Source: Blastocladiella emersonii ATCC 22665 (Eukaryota; Blastocladiomycota; Blastocladiomycetes; Blastocladiales; Blastocladiaceae). Taken from it: DNA of 64,000 nucleotides. Every line of letters begins with the position of its first letter. The stretch's first letter is position 1. The notes below the pieces were generated by a model. The model saw only the letters and a list, made by a program, of their open reading frames with translations. It was not told the DNA's origin and ran no database searches. The DNA lies in assembly GCA_025594325.1 (NCBI GenBank), contig JANHCV010000001.1, positions 1,116,001-1,180,000 on the forward strand, given 5' to 3'. Both the position numbers and the translations under genes were made by a program. Below, piece after piece: positions 1 to 10,600 of the stretch.

Positions 1-1353
1 AGGTCCGTACAATCCCGAGGTCAACGCCGGACGAATACGCTACGACCATGTGCGCGGCGCAATGCTCGCCGTACCACGCAATCTCGTTCGTGTGGTCGAC
101 GGCGCCGACAGAGATGGTCCACAGGCTATTGGCGAAGCCGTCGTAGTCTACATGAGCGCTCGTCAGCACCGACCAATAGCGCATGATGACGAGTCCAGAA
201 CGTACTGCAATCATCACCGTTCCATCCGCCGTTACCCGACGCAAACACGTAGACGCTGCCCTTGCCGCCGCGCCCGCGGGCCACGCCGTTCTGCATCGCC
301 GCGTTCGTGATGCTCGAGGGGGCCTCGACCGTGGCGCCGTCGTCGGTCGGTCCGAACGAGCACGAGTAGATGGCGTTGGTCTGGTACGCGTAGTTGAACG
401 CGGCCGCCTCGTCGGCCGTCGTCACGGGCCCGCCGAGGAGCCGCACGCCCGAGAGCTTGGCGTCGTACGCGATCCCGACGCCGCACGACGTGTTGTTCGC
501 CGAGGCCGTGATCTCGCCCGCGCACCGCGTCCCATGCGAGTCGGTGCCGCCGGGGAACGGGAGGGCCGTCTGGCTGTTGAAATCGTACGAGCCGGCGGCA
601 TACTACACGCGGTCATGGGTCAGCGCAACCTGACGGGATGCGTCGCAACGCGTGAGATCGTACGAAACTGGCCCTGAGGTCAGTGTGGTTATATTCGACG
701 CCGTCATCGACCACGGCCACCGTCACGTTCTTGCCGGTGACGCCCTGTGCCCACACCGAGAGCACCGAAATATCGTTCCCCGGCGTCGTCGTGTTGTTGA
801 GGTGCCACTGTGCCGTCCACAGCGGGTCCGTGTACGCGACGTAGCCGCGCGGCTTGAACGGCATCCGCCGCTCGAGCGGCCGCCAGTCGGACGCCCTGCT
901 GAAGTCGATGGCGGCATCGCGCTTGCTCCGCTCGGTGGCCCCCGACTGCCCGCGGCGCGCGAGCCGCGCGAGGTCGGGCGCGTCGAGGTGGGCGGGCACA
1001 GCGAGCAGGTACACGTTGTCGAGCTCGCCGACGTGGCCGAGCACCGTCGAGCCAGGGATGCGCGCGGCGAGCGCGCGCACGTCGTCGCCGCTGTCCAGAG
1101 TCACGGTCACGTAGTGCAGACCGGGCGTCGCCGCGCTTTTCTTGGCTGACGCAGCAGCGACCTGCGCGCCGCCGTGGTAGTCGAGCGGGGGCAGGGCGTT
1201 GCGGCGGAACGATTGTGATAGAGCGGTGGGTTCCATCAATGCGGGAGTGATGGCCATGGGATCACCGTGAACTGGTCCCGCCGTCAGCAGAGCTGCGAGG
1301 GTGGCGATGACGGCCGTGGCCGCCATGCGGCTTAGATGCGAGTGTGGTGACAT
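1..1353 (-). CDS. Kexin/furin-like proprotein convertase (partial, 3' end outside window)
   Basis: Subtilisin-family S8B protease of the secretory pathway that would cut pro-proteins after dibasic sites in the late Golgi. Exons read 1353-664, 602-206 and 147-<1, with introns 663-603 (GTACGA...TAG) and 205-148 (GTACGT...TAG). The start has a signal peptide (hydrophobic run at about residues 11-30), then a propeptide with dibasic sites (SKR, ERR). Catalytic Asp is in VVDDG (about residue 216), catalytic His in DSHGTRCAGE (about 253), the kexin signature YSCSFGPTDDG follows, and the oxyanion Asn lies in FASGNGG. The block DGFANSLWTISVGAVDHT is also kexin-like. The catalytic Ser and P domain lie beyond base 1. 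Upstream it faces a chitin deacetylase gene divergently. Family assignment is strong; orthology to yeast KEX2 itself is inference. Confidence 0.9.
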
Positions 1354-1768
1354 TCTATGATAGTTCTATGAGTGCATTGATCCGTTGATTCATGCAGCAT
1401 GAAGAGACGCAACAGACCAGCGGCTGCAAGCACGGCAAAGAAACGCGTCCACGAACGCGCCCCCAAGATCCGCGTGACCCGCACGTGATGTCTCACGTCA
1501 CGCGTCGGTGCGAGACATTCGTGGTTCGTCGTCTCGCGAATCCACCAAAATTAAATCACGCAACACGCGTGCTTGGTCGAGACCAGCGAATCCAGTGGGC
1601 ATAATTATCCACCAGTCTCCCACGATGGCGCCCGCTGCCAGTCGGTGAGGGGCTCGCACACATATCGACCTTTCCGTCGGGTCTCCGGCGGCTTGCACTC
1701 GATAATGAATTCAGGAGACTGAAGCGCAGTAGCTCTCGCTCTCCCTGGACTTAACACATACCCTTGCA
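1354..1768. promoter_or_regulatory. Divergent promoter region, kexin / chitin deacetylase 1
   Basis: No gene seen. This 415-bp spacer separates two divergently transcribed genes. It contains CACGTGATG at about 1482-1490, an ACGCGT site at 1499-1504 and one exact TGCGAGACA at 1509-1517, the motif set that recurs in other spacers of this window. A further GTCTCGCG lies at 1530-1537. Regulatory function is inferred only from recurrence and position. Confidence 0.4.
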
Positions 1769-3790
1769 ATGAAAGCAACCGCTTCGAACCCGAATATCGG
1801 GCCCGCCCCGGCCCAGCGCCCGCGAGCTGGCAGCTCCGTGGGCATTAACATCGGCGTCCCGGCGGCCGCCGCCGCCAAGTACCGCGCGGTCGACGAGGGC
1901 GTCAAGGGCCATCGTCGCTCGCCGCGGACCACGCGCCGTGAGGTCTTCCGCGTCACGGCCGGCGGCGCCGCGCGAGTGTCCGTCATCGTGGCCCTCGCTC
2001 TCGTGACGGTGCTCCTCGTCGCACACCTCCACGGTGCTGGCCGCGTCGGCACGACGCCCGACGCGTCGCTCCGCCACCGCCGCGGCGTCCCGGAGAAGCC
2101 GCTCAGCTACTACCAGACGCCCGAGGAGCAGGCCCAGCACGAAAACCTGCTCAAGGTCATGGGCGCGCACATGGAGGCTGATGCGACGGGCGCCAACCAT
2201 CAACACCAACACCATCATCATCCGCCGGCTGCGCCCGTCGAGCGGCGCGACGTAACCGACTCGTACGACAGCTTCTACAGCACCTCGACCATCGCGCCGT
2301 GGTACGCGTGCGACCCGAAGGTCTGCAAGCTGCCGGCGTGCCAGTGCGCGACCACCGCGCCGCCCGCGGGGCTCTCGCCGTCGCAGGTGCCGCAGTTCGT
2401 GACTTTCACGCTCGACGATGCCGTCAATTCGGCCGTCTACGACCAGCCGATCAACGCAATGAAGGGTATCCGTGGCGCCGACGGGTGCGACATGAAGGGC
2501 ATCTACTTTCTGTCGGCAACCTGGACCAACTACCACGCGGTGCAGACGCTGTACGCGTCGGGCCACGAGATCGCGTGCCACACCTTCACGCATTCCTTCC
2601 CGACGATTCAGGAGGTGGTGGCGATGCGCAACGCGACCGAGATGTTTGCCGACGTACCGCAGTCCAAGATCCGCGGCTTCCGCGCGCCCTACCTCTTCTA
2701 CTCGCTCGAGTCGCTCACCAACATCCGCGCGCTCGGGTTCGAGTACGACAGCACCATGACCATCGACAATGCTGGGGCCAAGACCGTGTGGCCCTTCACC
2801 TTCGACTACGGAATGCCCATCTCGTGCGCTACGGGTAACTGCACGGGCGCCAAGCCGACGCCCGACAACCCGGCCGGGTGGCGCGCGCCGGGTCTGTGGG
2901 AGATCCCCATGTACAACCTCATGACCACGGACGGCGGCGCGTGGTCCATGGACCCCGGTGTCGACGGCGTCGAGTTTGCCGCGATGCTCCGCAAGTCGTT
3001 CAACGACCACTACAAGGGAAACCGCGCGCCGTTTGGCATCTACCTTCACTCGGCGTACCTCATGGCCGACCCGACGCGCACGACCATCCTGCACGACTTT
3101 TTCGCTGAAATCGCACCGCTCACCGACGTGCGGTTCGTCACAAATGACCAGCTCCTCACGTGGCTCCGGAACCCGGTCCCGCTCGCCAACATGACCGCAA
3201 AGTGCAAGCCCCCGGCTCCGGCCTCGCCCACCGCGACCGAGGTGTGCGACGGGCTCGACAACAACGGGAACGGCGTCGTCGACGAGGGCGTGACCAAGAC
3301 GTGCCAGTTTGGTACCTCGAACTTTGCGACGTGCAAGATCTGCCCGATCCGCGTCCCGTCGCTCGACGAGTCCGTCCCGCCGCTCGCCATCAACGGCAAG
3401 CTCCCCGGATGCCAGCTGCCGTCCGGCGGGTGCGGGTACGGCGCCTTCAACGCGGCGACGTGCATGTGCGACTGCAAGGGCAGCAGCGACGACCCGAACG
3501 GCTCGGGCGCGTGCCGCAACGCCCTCGGCGTGTGCGCGACGATGCGTCTCCCCGACCCGGCGCGCCAGGGCTTCTACCTCACGTGTGCCCAGTCGGCCAA
3601 CAAGACGAGCTCGACCACGGGTACCACGTCGACCACCAACTCGTCGTCGTCGGGTTCCTTCAACAGCTCCAAGTTCAGCAACAACACGTTCGATCCCGTC
3701 TCGGCGGCAGTGCCGGGTGTCGGCGGCCCGAGCATGCTTCTCACCGTCGCGCTCCTGCTTGTCGTCGCCGTTGCGACCGGCATGCTGTAA
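1769..3790 (+). CDS. Membrane-anchored chitin deacetylase, CE4 family, copy 1
   Basis: Single-exon, 673 aa. Predicted to remove acetyl groups from chitin at the cell surface. A cytosolic N-terminus is followed by one membrane segment (about residues 70-88), then a cysteine-rich segment (APWYACDP...CQC), a NodB/CE4 domain and a C-terminal tail ending in a Ser/Thr-rich stretch plus hydrophobic end typical of a GPI-anchor signal. CE4 motifs visible: TLDDA (motif 1, second Asp kept), HTFTHS (metal-binding His pair), FRAPYL (motif 3). The TLDDAVN and GHEIA spacing resembles the subfamily found in arthropods and early fungi more than the bacterial NodB type. After the catalytic domain comes EVCDGLDNNGNGVVDEG, a MopE-like Asp/Asn metal-binding motif. 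A tandem paralogue follows 405 bp downstream in the same direction. Confidence 0.9.
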   Translation: MKATASNPNIGPAPAQRPRAGSSVGINIGVPAAAAAKYRAVDEGVKGHRRSPRTTRREVFRVTAGGAARVSVIVALALVTVLLVAHLHGAGRVGTTPDASLRHRRGVPEKPLSYYQTPEEQAQHENLLKVMGAHMEADATGANHQHQHHHHPPAAPVERRDVTDSYDSFYSTSTIAPWYACDPKVCKLPACQCATTAPPAGLSPSQVPQFVTFTLDDAVNSAVYDQPINAMKGIRGADGCDMKGIYFLSATWTNYHAVQTLYASGHEIACHTFTHSFPTIQEVVAMRNATEMFADVPQSKIRGFRAPYLFYSLESLTNIRALGFEYDSTMTIDNAGAKTVWPFTFDYGMPISCATGNCTGAKPTPDNPAGWRAPGLWEIPMYNLMTTDGGAWSMDPGVDGVEFAAMLRKSFNDHYKGNRAPFGIYLHSAYLMADPTRTTILHDFFAEIAPLTDVRFVTNDQLLTWLRNPVPLANMTAKCKPPAPASPTATEVCDGLDNNGNGVVDEGVTKTCQFGTSNFATCKICPIRVPSLDESVPPLAINGKLPGCQLPSGGCGYGAFNAATCMCDCKGSSDDPNGSGACRNALGVCATMRLPDPARQGFYLTCAQSANKTSSTTGTTSTTNSSSSGSFNSSKFSNNTFDPVSAAVPGVGGPSMLLTVALLLVVAVATGML

Positions 3791-4195
3791 GCGCGTGTCC
3801 GATTATTTATACCACTCCATAGTTTCCTTATGAACCCATATATGTTTCATTGCAGCAAGTTCACCGAGAACGAGGAACGAAAACCTCACAAAACGCGTCG
3901 GTCAGCCGCACGTGATCCGAAACGTGATGTCTCGCACCGACGCGTGCACGCGTGCGAGACAGCCGCGTCCTCGATCTCGGCCGTGGGAAAGGGGAGCTCC
4001 CGCCCTGCCTGTCAGTTTGCCCCCGTCCGCGACGGCCAGTCAGTTGGAGGACCGCCAGTGCACACGAGGGTCGGCGCGAGGACGCGCTCTCCTTGTTCGG
4101 CCGCACGGAGCGACCACGCACTCCAGGATCGGGGCCATAAATCCCTCTCAGGTCCCGCCTTCCCTAATCTCGATACACTATACTACGCTATCACC
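3791..4195. promoter_or_regulatory. Spacer with inverted TGTCTCGCA / TGCGAGACA pair
   Basis: No gene seen. The spacer between the tandem chitin deacetylase genes carries a paired motif: TGTCTCGCA at 3928-3936 and its reverse complement TGCGAGACA at 3953-3961, with GACGCGTGCACGCG between them. ACGCGTCGG and CACGTGATC lie just upstream (3894-3916). An in-frame open reading frame runs back to 3830, but the ATG at 4196 (context ATCACCATGG) is preferred because the upstream translation has no homology to copy 1 and covers the motif cluster. Confidence 0.45.
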
Positions 4196-6277
4196 ATGGG
4201 CAAAGCAAAGACTCCGACATCGCCAACCAAGGCTGGCGCGTCCTCGGCCGCCGCCTCGCGCCCGCGGGCTACCGCTGGCTCGGCGAGCAGCAGCAACAAC
4301 AACAAGGCCTCCGCCGCCGCCGCCGCCGCCGCTGCCGCCTCGACCGACAACGCCGACGAGGGCGACAAGGGCCACCCGCGCGCGCCGCGGCTCCCGCGGC
4401 GCAAGGGCTTCCGCGTCACGGCCGAAGGCGTCGCGCGCTTCTCGGTCATTTCGCTCCTCATCATCGCGACGCTGCAGGCCGTCAACTACCTCGACGCCGA
4501 CTCGCAGGTCGCGAAGCGCACGGGCCTTCACCCGCGCGCCGTCGTGACAACCGAGAAGCCGCGCACCTACTACCAGACGCCCGACGAGCAGGCCCAGTAC
4601 GAGAACCTCGTCAAGATCATGACCGAGCACATGCACGCGGACGCGTCGGGCGCCAACCAGCAGCACCAGTCGGCGGGTGCGGGCGCGAGCGGCGGCGCGC
4701 CCATCGAGCGCCGCGCGGCCGGCGACCCGTACGACAGCTACTACTCAACGTCCAAGATCGCGCCGTGGTACGCGTGCGACCCGGCCGTGTGCAAGCTGCC
4801 GAGCTGCCAGTGCGCGTCGACGTCGCCGCCCGGCGGGCTCGCGCCGGCCCAGATCCCGCAGTTTGTCACGTTCACGCTCGACGACGCGGTCAACGCGGTC
4901 GTGTACGACCTGCCGCACCAGGCGATGCGCGGGATCCGGAGCGCCGACGGGTGCGCCATGAAGGCGACGTATTTCGTCTCGGCGCAGTGGACCGACTTCC
5001 ACTCGCTGCAGACGCTGGCGGGGTCGGGCCACGAGATTGCCGGGCACACGTTCACGCACAATTTCCCGACGGTGAAGGAGATCTCGGCGATGCGCGAGGC
5101 GACCGAGGCGTTTGGCGGGATCCCGCAGTCGTCGATCCGCGGGTTCCGCGCGCCGTACCTCAACTACACGCTCGAGTCGCTGACCAACCTCAAGGCGCTC
5201 AACTTCGAGTACGACAGCACCATGACGCTCGACAACGCGGGCGCCAGCACCATCTGGCCGTTCACGTTCGACTACGGCGTGCCCGTGTCGTGCGCGACGG
5301 GCGACTGCACGGCGGCCAAGCCGACGGCGGCGGTCCCGAAGCCGACGTGGCGCGCGCCGGGGCTGTGGGAGCTGCCCATGTACAACCTCATGACCACGGA
5401 CGGCGGCGTGTGGTCCATGGACCCCGCCGTCAACACGACCGAGTTTGCAGCGATGCTGCGCAAGTCGTTCAACGACCACTACACGGGCAACAAGGCGCCG
5501 TTCGGCGTGTTCCTGCACCCGGCGTACCTGCTCGCGGACCCGGCACGCGTCACGGTGCTCAACGACTTCTTCGCCGAGTTCATGGCGCGCCCCGACGTCC
5601 GGTTCGTCACCAACCAGCAGCTTCTCGCGTGGCTGCGCAACCCGGTCCCGCTGTCGAGCATGGCACCGCTGTGCACGGCGGCGCCCGCGGCGTCGGCGAC
5701 CGCGCCCGAGGTGTGCGACGGCATCGACAACAACGCGAACGGCGTCGCGGACGAGGGCGTGGCCAAGTCGTGCCAGTTTGGAACTTCCAACTTTGCGACG
5801 TGCAAGACGTGCCCCGTGCGCGCGCCCACGGCCGACGAGCCGGTCCCGCCGCTCATCGCGTCGGCGGGCGCGGCCGCGTCGACGTGCCAGCCGCCGCTCG
5901 GCGGCTGCGTGTACGGCAGCTTCAACGCGGCGACGTGCATGTGCGACTGCACGGGCAGCGACGACCCGAACGGCTCGGGCGCGTGTCGCAACACGCTCGG
6001 CGCGTGCACCACGCTCCGCATGCCCGACGCCGACCGCCCCGGCTTCTTCCTCTCGTGCGCGCAGTCGGCCGAGATCCAGGCCAAGAAGGCGTCGACCACG
6101 ACGACGTCGACTAAGGCGGCCACGGCGACCGGCTCGTCGACGTCCCAGTCGACTGACAGCCCCAAGTCGACGGCGGCGGCCATCAAGTCCACGTCGGCCG
6201 CGGCGGGCGGCGCGGGCCCAAGCGTGCTCGCCGTGGCACTCGCCCTCGTCGTCGCGCTGGCGGCTGGCCTGTTCTAG
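4196..6277 (+). CDS. Membrane-anchored chitin deacetylase, CE4 family, copy 2
   Basis: Single exon, 693 aa from the ATG at 4196. Tandem paralogue of the preceding gene with the same architecture: basic Ala/Ser-rich cytosolic N-terminus, membrane segment (FSVISLLIIATLQAVNYL), cysteine-rich segment, CE4 domain with TLDDA, HTFTHN and FRAPYL motifs, a MopE-like EVCDGIDNNANGVADEG motif, an EGF-like cysteine cluster and a Ser/Thr tail ending in a hydrophobic GPI-type end. The N-terminus has diverged far more than the catalytic part, as expected for an older tandem duplication. Predicted role is chitin-to-chitosan conversion at the plasma membrane or wall. Substrate is inferred from family, not shown. 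Confidence 0.9.
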   Translation: MGKAKTPTSPTKAGASSAAASRPRATAGSASSSNNNKASAAAAAAAAASTDNADEGDKGHPRAPRLPRRKGFRVTAEGVARFSVISLLIIATLQAVNYLDADSQVAKRTGLHPRAVVTTEKPRTYYQTPDEQAQYENLVKIMTEHMHADASGANQQHQSAGAGASGGAPIERRAAGDPYDSYYSTSKIAPWYACDPAVCKLPSCQCASTSPPGGLAPAQIPQFVTFTLDDAVNAVVYDLPHQAMRGIRSADGCAMKATYFVSAQWTDFHSLQTLAGSGHEIAGHTFTHNFPTVKEISAMREATEAFGGIPQSSIRGFRAPYLNYTLESLTNLKALNFEYDSTMTLDNAGASTIWPFTFDYGVPVSCATGDCTAAKPTAAVPKPTWRAPGLWELPMYNLMTTDGGVWSMDPAVNTTEFAAMLRKSFNDHYTGNKAPFGVFLHPAYLLADPARVTVLNDFFAEFMARPDVRFVTNQQLLAWLRNPVPLSSMAPLCTAAPAASATAPEVCDGIDNNANGVADEGVAKSCQFGTSNFATCKTCPVRAPTADEPVPPLIASAGAAASTCQPPLGGCVYGSFNAATCMCDCTGSDDPNGSGACRNTLGACTTLRMPDADRPGFFLSCAQSAEIQAKKASTTTTSTKAATATGSSTSQSTDSPKSTAAAIKSTSAAAGGAGPSVLAVALALVVALAAGLF

Positions 6278-6477
6278 GCTTGCTGTCACGGATACCCTGA
6301 AACCCAACTGGTGAGAAGGAAATAGAAAATTCATTCGTTGCATGATTGTGCGAGCGTGAGGGAGCGAGAACGAGATCATCGTCGCGACCGACCCAAACTC
6401 CCCGCCCTCCCGCCATAACCACCGCGCCTCGATCGCCCACCGCACCACGACGGCATCGCGGCTGCGCCTCGCACTAC

Positions 6478-9400
6478 ATGCAACAGACGCCCTCGGACTC
6501 GGCGACGCCGTCCGCCGCGGCGCCAGCAGCCGACACCACGGCGGCCGCATCGGGACCGGCGCCGTTGACCCCAACGACGGATGCCGCCGACGAGCCCTCC
6601 TCCAACGTATCGCTCGCCTTCCGGCTGCGCCAGTTTGCCCGCGAGCAGCAGCTGCGCGACGCACAGCACAAGAAGGCCAAGGAGAACGCCCCGCTCCCCG
6701 CCGACGACGACGACGACGAGCTCCACCCTCCGCTCGCTGACGAGGTGGTGCCCGTGTCGCCGCCCTCCGCCGCCGTAAGTCCTGTCGTCGCCCCCGCTAG
6801 CAAGACGGCGCCTGCTTCAGATCCCGCACCTGCCCCTGCTCCGGCACCTGTGCCCGCACCTGCGAAACCGTCGACGGCCATGGCCCCGCCCGCTCGCGAC
6901 ATGTCCTCGTCGCCCTCTCCGAGCAGCATCTCGGTAATGGGATCGCGCGCCTCGTCGTCGGGCCGCGTCGCCACCCAGGTCATCGTCGTGTCCGAGTCCG
7001 ATGATGACGACGAGGACACTGCGCCTGCGCCGAAGCCCGCACCGAAACCTGCGCCGGTGCCGAAGCCTGAGCCTCCGCGACGGGCCGCGTCCACCGTGGC
7101 CATGGGCTTCAGCGGTACCGGTCCTGCCCTGATCCCTCGGCGAGCCAGCCCCGAGCCCGTCGTGCACGCGCCCAACCGCCGGATGCAGTTCATCCCGACG
7201 CGCGGTACGCTGCATGCTCGGTATCGAAGCGTGCGATCGGACTGACTCTGGATCATCTCGCTCGCCCGACCAGATAAACCCGCTACTCGCAAGGCCATCG
7301 AGGACCACTTCAACGGCGAGCTGCACCAGGCCTTATCGTTCCTGTCCAACTGGAAGCTCCCGATCACCACCAAGGACGAGTTCCGCGCATACCCGCGCGA
7401 GCTGCTCGCGCCCATGGCCGTCAGCATCGCGCGCCGCCGCGTCGAGCGCGTCGGGTCCGGGTACCGCGTCTTTGTCGCCTCGCAGGACCTCCTCGAGGTC
7501 GCCGGCGACGGTGACTCGGAGGAGGAGGCCGAGACCGTCGCGCTCGAGCACCTGTGCCTCGCCGCGCTCGCCGGCCTCGTCAAGTACTCGCGCGAGCCCA
7601 CCAACGCCAAACTCGAGGTCGCCGCGGGCGTCACCCTGCGCTCGCCCCGCTTCGATCCCTCCAAGAAACGCGCGCCGTCGCCCGCCCGCCCGCGCGCCGC
7701 CGCCGACCCGCGCATGCCGCCGCCCACCCAGCGGTCCGCGTCCGCGTCCGTCCCTGCCCCTCTCTCGCCCCGCCGCGACACGGAACCGCCCGTGCCGCGC
7801 GACCCACGACTCGCTTCCCGCCAGCTCCGCTCCCCGCCGCTCGCCGCGGGCGCGAGCCCGCGCCCGCCCTCGCGCCAGCCGTCCCCTGCGCCGTCGACGA
7901 CCTCGCTGCGGTCCGCTGGGCCCGCCGATCCCCGCCGCAAGAGCCGCAGCCGCAGTCGCAGCTCCAGCGTCTCGTCGCGCGTCACCGACCGCGACCGGGA
8001 TCGCGACCGGGATCGCGACCGTGACCGTGACCGCGACCGCGACCGCGGCACCAACGGCCGACGCCGCACACCCTCGCCGCCGCCACGGAGAGGACTATCT
8101 CCAAGGCGCCGCAGCCGGAGCCGCAGCCGTAGCCCGCGCGGTGATCGGCAACGGTCGCGCTCGCGGTCCCCCTCGCCCAAGCGCCGCCGCCGGTCGCGGT
8201 CACGCTCGCCGCCGCACCGCTCCGATTCGCGCACGCAGCTCGACACCACGAGGTCCACGCCGACCCCGGGCGGCGGCGGCGGTGGGCTAGTGAAGGGCGG
8301 CTCGGTGTCGGACCTCGCACGCAGGCTCGCCCGGCCCTCAAACGACTCGCTGCCCGGCCTCGCCGCGCCTGCTGCCGGTGGGTTCGGGGCTCCCGCTGCC
8401 GGCGGGTTCGGGGCTCCTGCACCTGCTGTTGGTGGGTTCGGGGCACCCGCTGCTGCCGGTGGGTTTGGAGCACCTGCCGCTGCTGGCGGGTTCGGCGCAC
8501 CGCCTGCCGGTGGGTTCGGATCTGCTCCTGCTCCAGCTCCTTCGGCTGGCGGGTTCGGATCCGCGCCTACGCCTGCTGCCGGCGGGTTCGGATCCGCGCC
8601 TACGCCTGCTGCCGGCGGGTTCGGATCCGCGCCCATCCCCGCTGCAGGCGGGTTCGGAGCGCCTTCTGCTCCTACGCGTCCAGCCCCTGCTGCCGGCGGA
8701 TTCGGAGCACCAGCTGCTGTCGCAGCTCCTTCTCCTTCGTCTGCTGCCGGTGGATTCGGGGCGCCTGCTGCTCCAGCCGGCGGGTTCGGATCCGCTCCTG
8801 CTGTCGCCGCGAGTCCCGCTCTTTCGGCTGGCGGATTCGGAGCGCCCGCTGCTCCTGCGCGCCCAACACCTGCCGCTGGCGGGTTCGGGGCACCTGCCCC
8901 TGCCGCGAGTCCAGTCCCTGCTGCCGGTGGATTCGGGGCGCCTGCTGCTCCAGCCGGCGGGTTCGGATCCGCTCCTGCTGTCGCCGCGAGTCCCGCTCTT
9001 TCGGCTGGCGGATTCGGAGCGCCCGCTGCTCCTGCGCGCCCAACACCTGCCGCCGGTGGATCCGGAGCACCTCCCGCTGCTGCTGCTGCTGTCGCTGCGA
9101 GTCCAGCTCTTTCGGCTGGCGGATTCGGAGCACCTGCTGCTCCGAGTCCAGCTCCTGCTGCTGGCGGATTCGGAGCGCCCGCTGCTCCTGCTGGTGGATT
9201 CAGTGCGCCTGCTGCCGGCGGGTTCGGTGCGCCCGCTGCTGCTGCGGGTGGATTCGGGGCACCTGCTGCTGCTGCCGCGGGCGGATTCGGGGCGGCTGCT
9301 TCACCTGCTCAAGTACGCGCGCCCACGCCCGCCGCCCCCGCTGCGCGCGTCGCGGCATCGAGTCCAGCTCCCGCGCCCGCTCCAGCACCCGCGCCCGCCT

Positions 9401-9789
9401 CCGCCAACGGCGTGGTCCCCGTCACCGCGGGCCCGATCCCGGCAGCGCTCGAGTCGCGGTGGCCGCTCCGCCAGACGCTCGACGCGGACACGCTCTTCGA
9501 CGAGCACTTTGACACGATCCTTGAGCACCCGCTCAACGACATGTGGGGATGGCACCCGCTGTGCGCGGCGGCGGCGCTCGCCGGGATGCTCGGCCGGCCC
9601 GCGTTCGGCCGCAACGACGTGGCCGTGTACCAGGTGCCCGGCGGGCGGTACCGCGCGTTCGTCGGGCTGCCGGCGAGCGACGCGGGACCCGCGGTCGCGC
9701 CGGTTCCGGGCGACGGGGACTCGGTCGACGACGCGGTCAAGGCGGCGGTCCTGCACCTCCTCGTCACGGCGCCGACGAATCGGGCGTGA
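6478..9789 (+). CDS. RS-domain and FG-repeat protein with two dsRBM-like ends
   Basis: Unrecognised composite protein, about 1080 aa, exons 6478-7204 and 7274-9789 (intron GTACGC...CAG, phase 1). Order: Pro/Ala/Asp-rich N-terminus (DDDDDE and SDDDDED stretches); a folded block around residues 245-330 (GSGYRVFVA ... GDGDSEEEAE); a long Arg/Ser region with a run of Asp-Arg repeats and many SRSRSRS stretches; about 23 GGFG repeats of the form GGFGAP or GGFGSAP; and a folded C-terminus (GGRYRAFVGL ... GDGDSVDDA). The two folded ends look like distant copies of each other and resemble the second half of a double-stranded RNA binding motif. FG repeats suggest contact with nuclear pores or transport receptors, RS repeats suggest splicing or mRNA export. 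Function is not established. Confidence 0.75.
8741..9052 (+). repeat. Internal 177-bp in-frame duplication in the FG-repeat exon
   Basis: About 135 bp starting at 8741 (ctgctgccggtggattcggg) recurs nearly identically starting at 8918, an offset of 177 bp (59 codons), so the frame is kept. The near-identity of synonymous positions points to recent duplication or gene conversion in the GGFG repeat array. Confidence 0.75.
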
Positions 9790-9885
9790 TGCGACTCGGG
9801 TGGTGATCTTCGTGCATGGCTCAATACGAATACATTGCCGTGTACCGAAAGCTAGCGGGGGTTATATTGAGGGTGAACGAGCGAG

Positions 9886-10600
9886 TTACTTGAACGACAC
9901 GGTCTTCTTGACTTTCTTCGCGCTTCCTGCTGCTGGCGCCGCGGCTGCGCCCTTCTTCCCAGCAGCACCCGCACCGCCACCGCCGCCGTTCTTGCGCTTG
10001 GCCTTCTCCTTGAGCGAGGCCTTGACCTGGGCGATCTTGGCCTCCTTGGCCTTGCGCTTCTCGCCGCGCTTCTCCTCGCGCTCCTCAATGGCGGCCACGC
10101 GCTCCTCGGCGCGCTCCAGCTTGGCGATCCCCGCCTCGTCCTCCTTCTCCATGATCGAGTTGATCAGCGCGTGCATCGTGTCCTAAACGCGGGATCCGGA
10201 CGGGTCAGCGCGCCGTGGTGCGAGCGAGGGAGGGCTTAGATGGATGGCGTACTGCGCTCGCAAACGTCCCGCCGCCCTTCTTGTGCGACGCGGTGCGCAC
10301 CTTGCGCGGCTGGAGGTGCGCGGGGACCGGGGCCGCAGCGGCAGCCGGCTCGCCGCTCGTCGTCTCCTCATCGTCGCCGTCCTTGGCCTCGGCGGCCACG
10401 GGCGCCGATGATGGTGGCGCAGTCCGCTGCGGTTGGTGCTTCTTCGCGCCCGCGGCAGCCTGGGGCTTCTTGCCGCCGGGCTGGGCCTTCTGGACACGCC
10501 CGCCGCGCGGTCCTCCTGGCGCGGGCTTGCCGCCCTTGCGCGCGCCGCCGGCGCCGCCGCCGGGCGCGGCAGTTGACTTGGATGCATGAGCTCTTGCCAT
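9886..10600 (-). CDS. Small basic Ala/Lys-rich coiled-coil protein, unknown
   Basis: Two exons, 10600-10253 and 10182-9886 (intron GTACGC...TTTAG, phase 0), 214 aa. Not recognised. The N-terminal half is disordered and rich in Gly, Ala, Pro and Lys; the middle (HALINSIMEKEDEAG, then ERVAAIEEREEKRGEKRKAK) is a charged helix or coiled coil; the tail is lysine-rich and ends KKVKKTVSFK. The composition resembles small nucleolar ribosome-assembly factors, but no family can be named from sequence alone. It is transcribed divergently from ODAD3 across a 315-bp spacer. The splice is supported by the donor matching the local consensus and by the absence of a long single frame. Confidence 0.65.

Noticed and set aside
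3830..4195. Upstream in-frame extension of chitin deacetylase 2
   Set aside because: Crosses the promoter motif cluster, lacks similarity to copy 1, and the ATG at 4196 has a good context.
8378..10186. 602-codon Leu-rich frame overlapping the FG-repeat exon
   Set aside because: It is the FG array read in another frame (repeats of GSG/LLL) and runs past the true stop into the next gene; the GGFG frame is flanked by folded ends.
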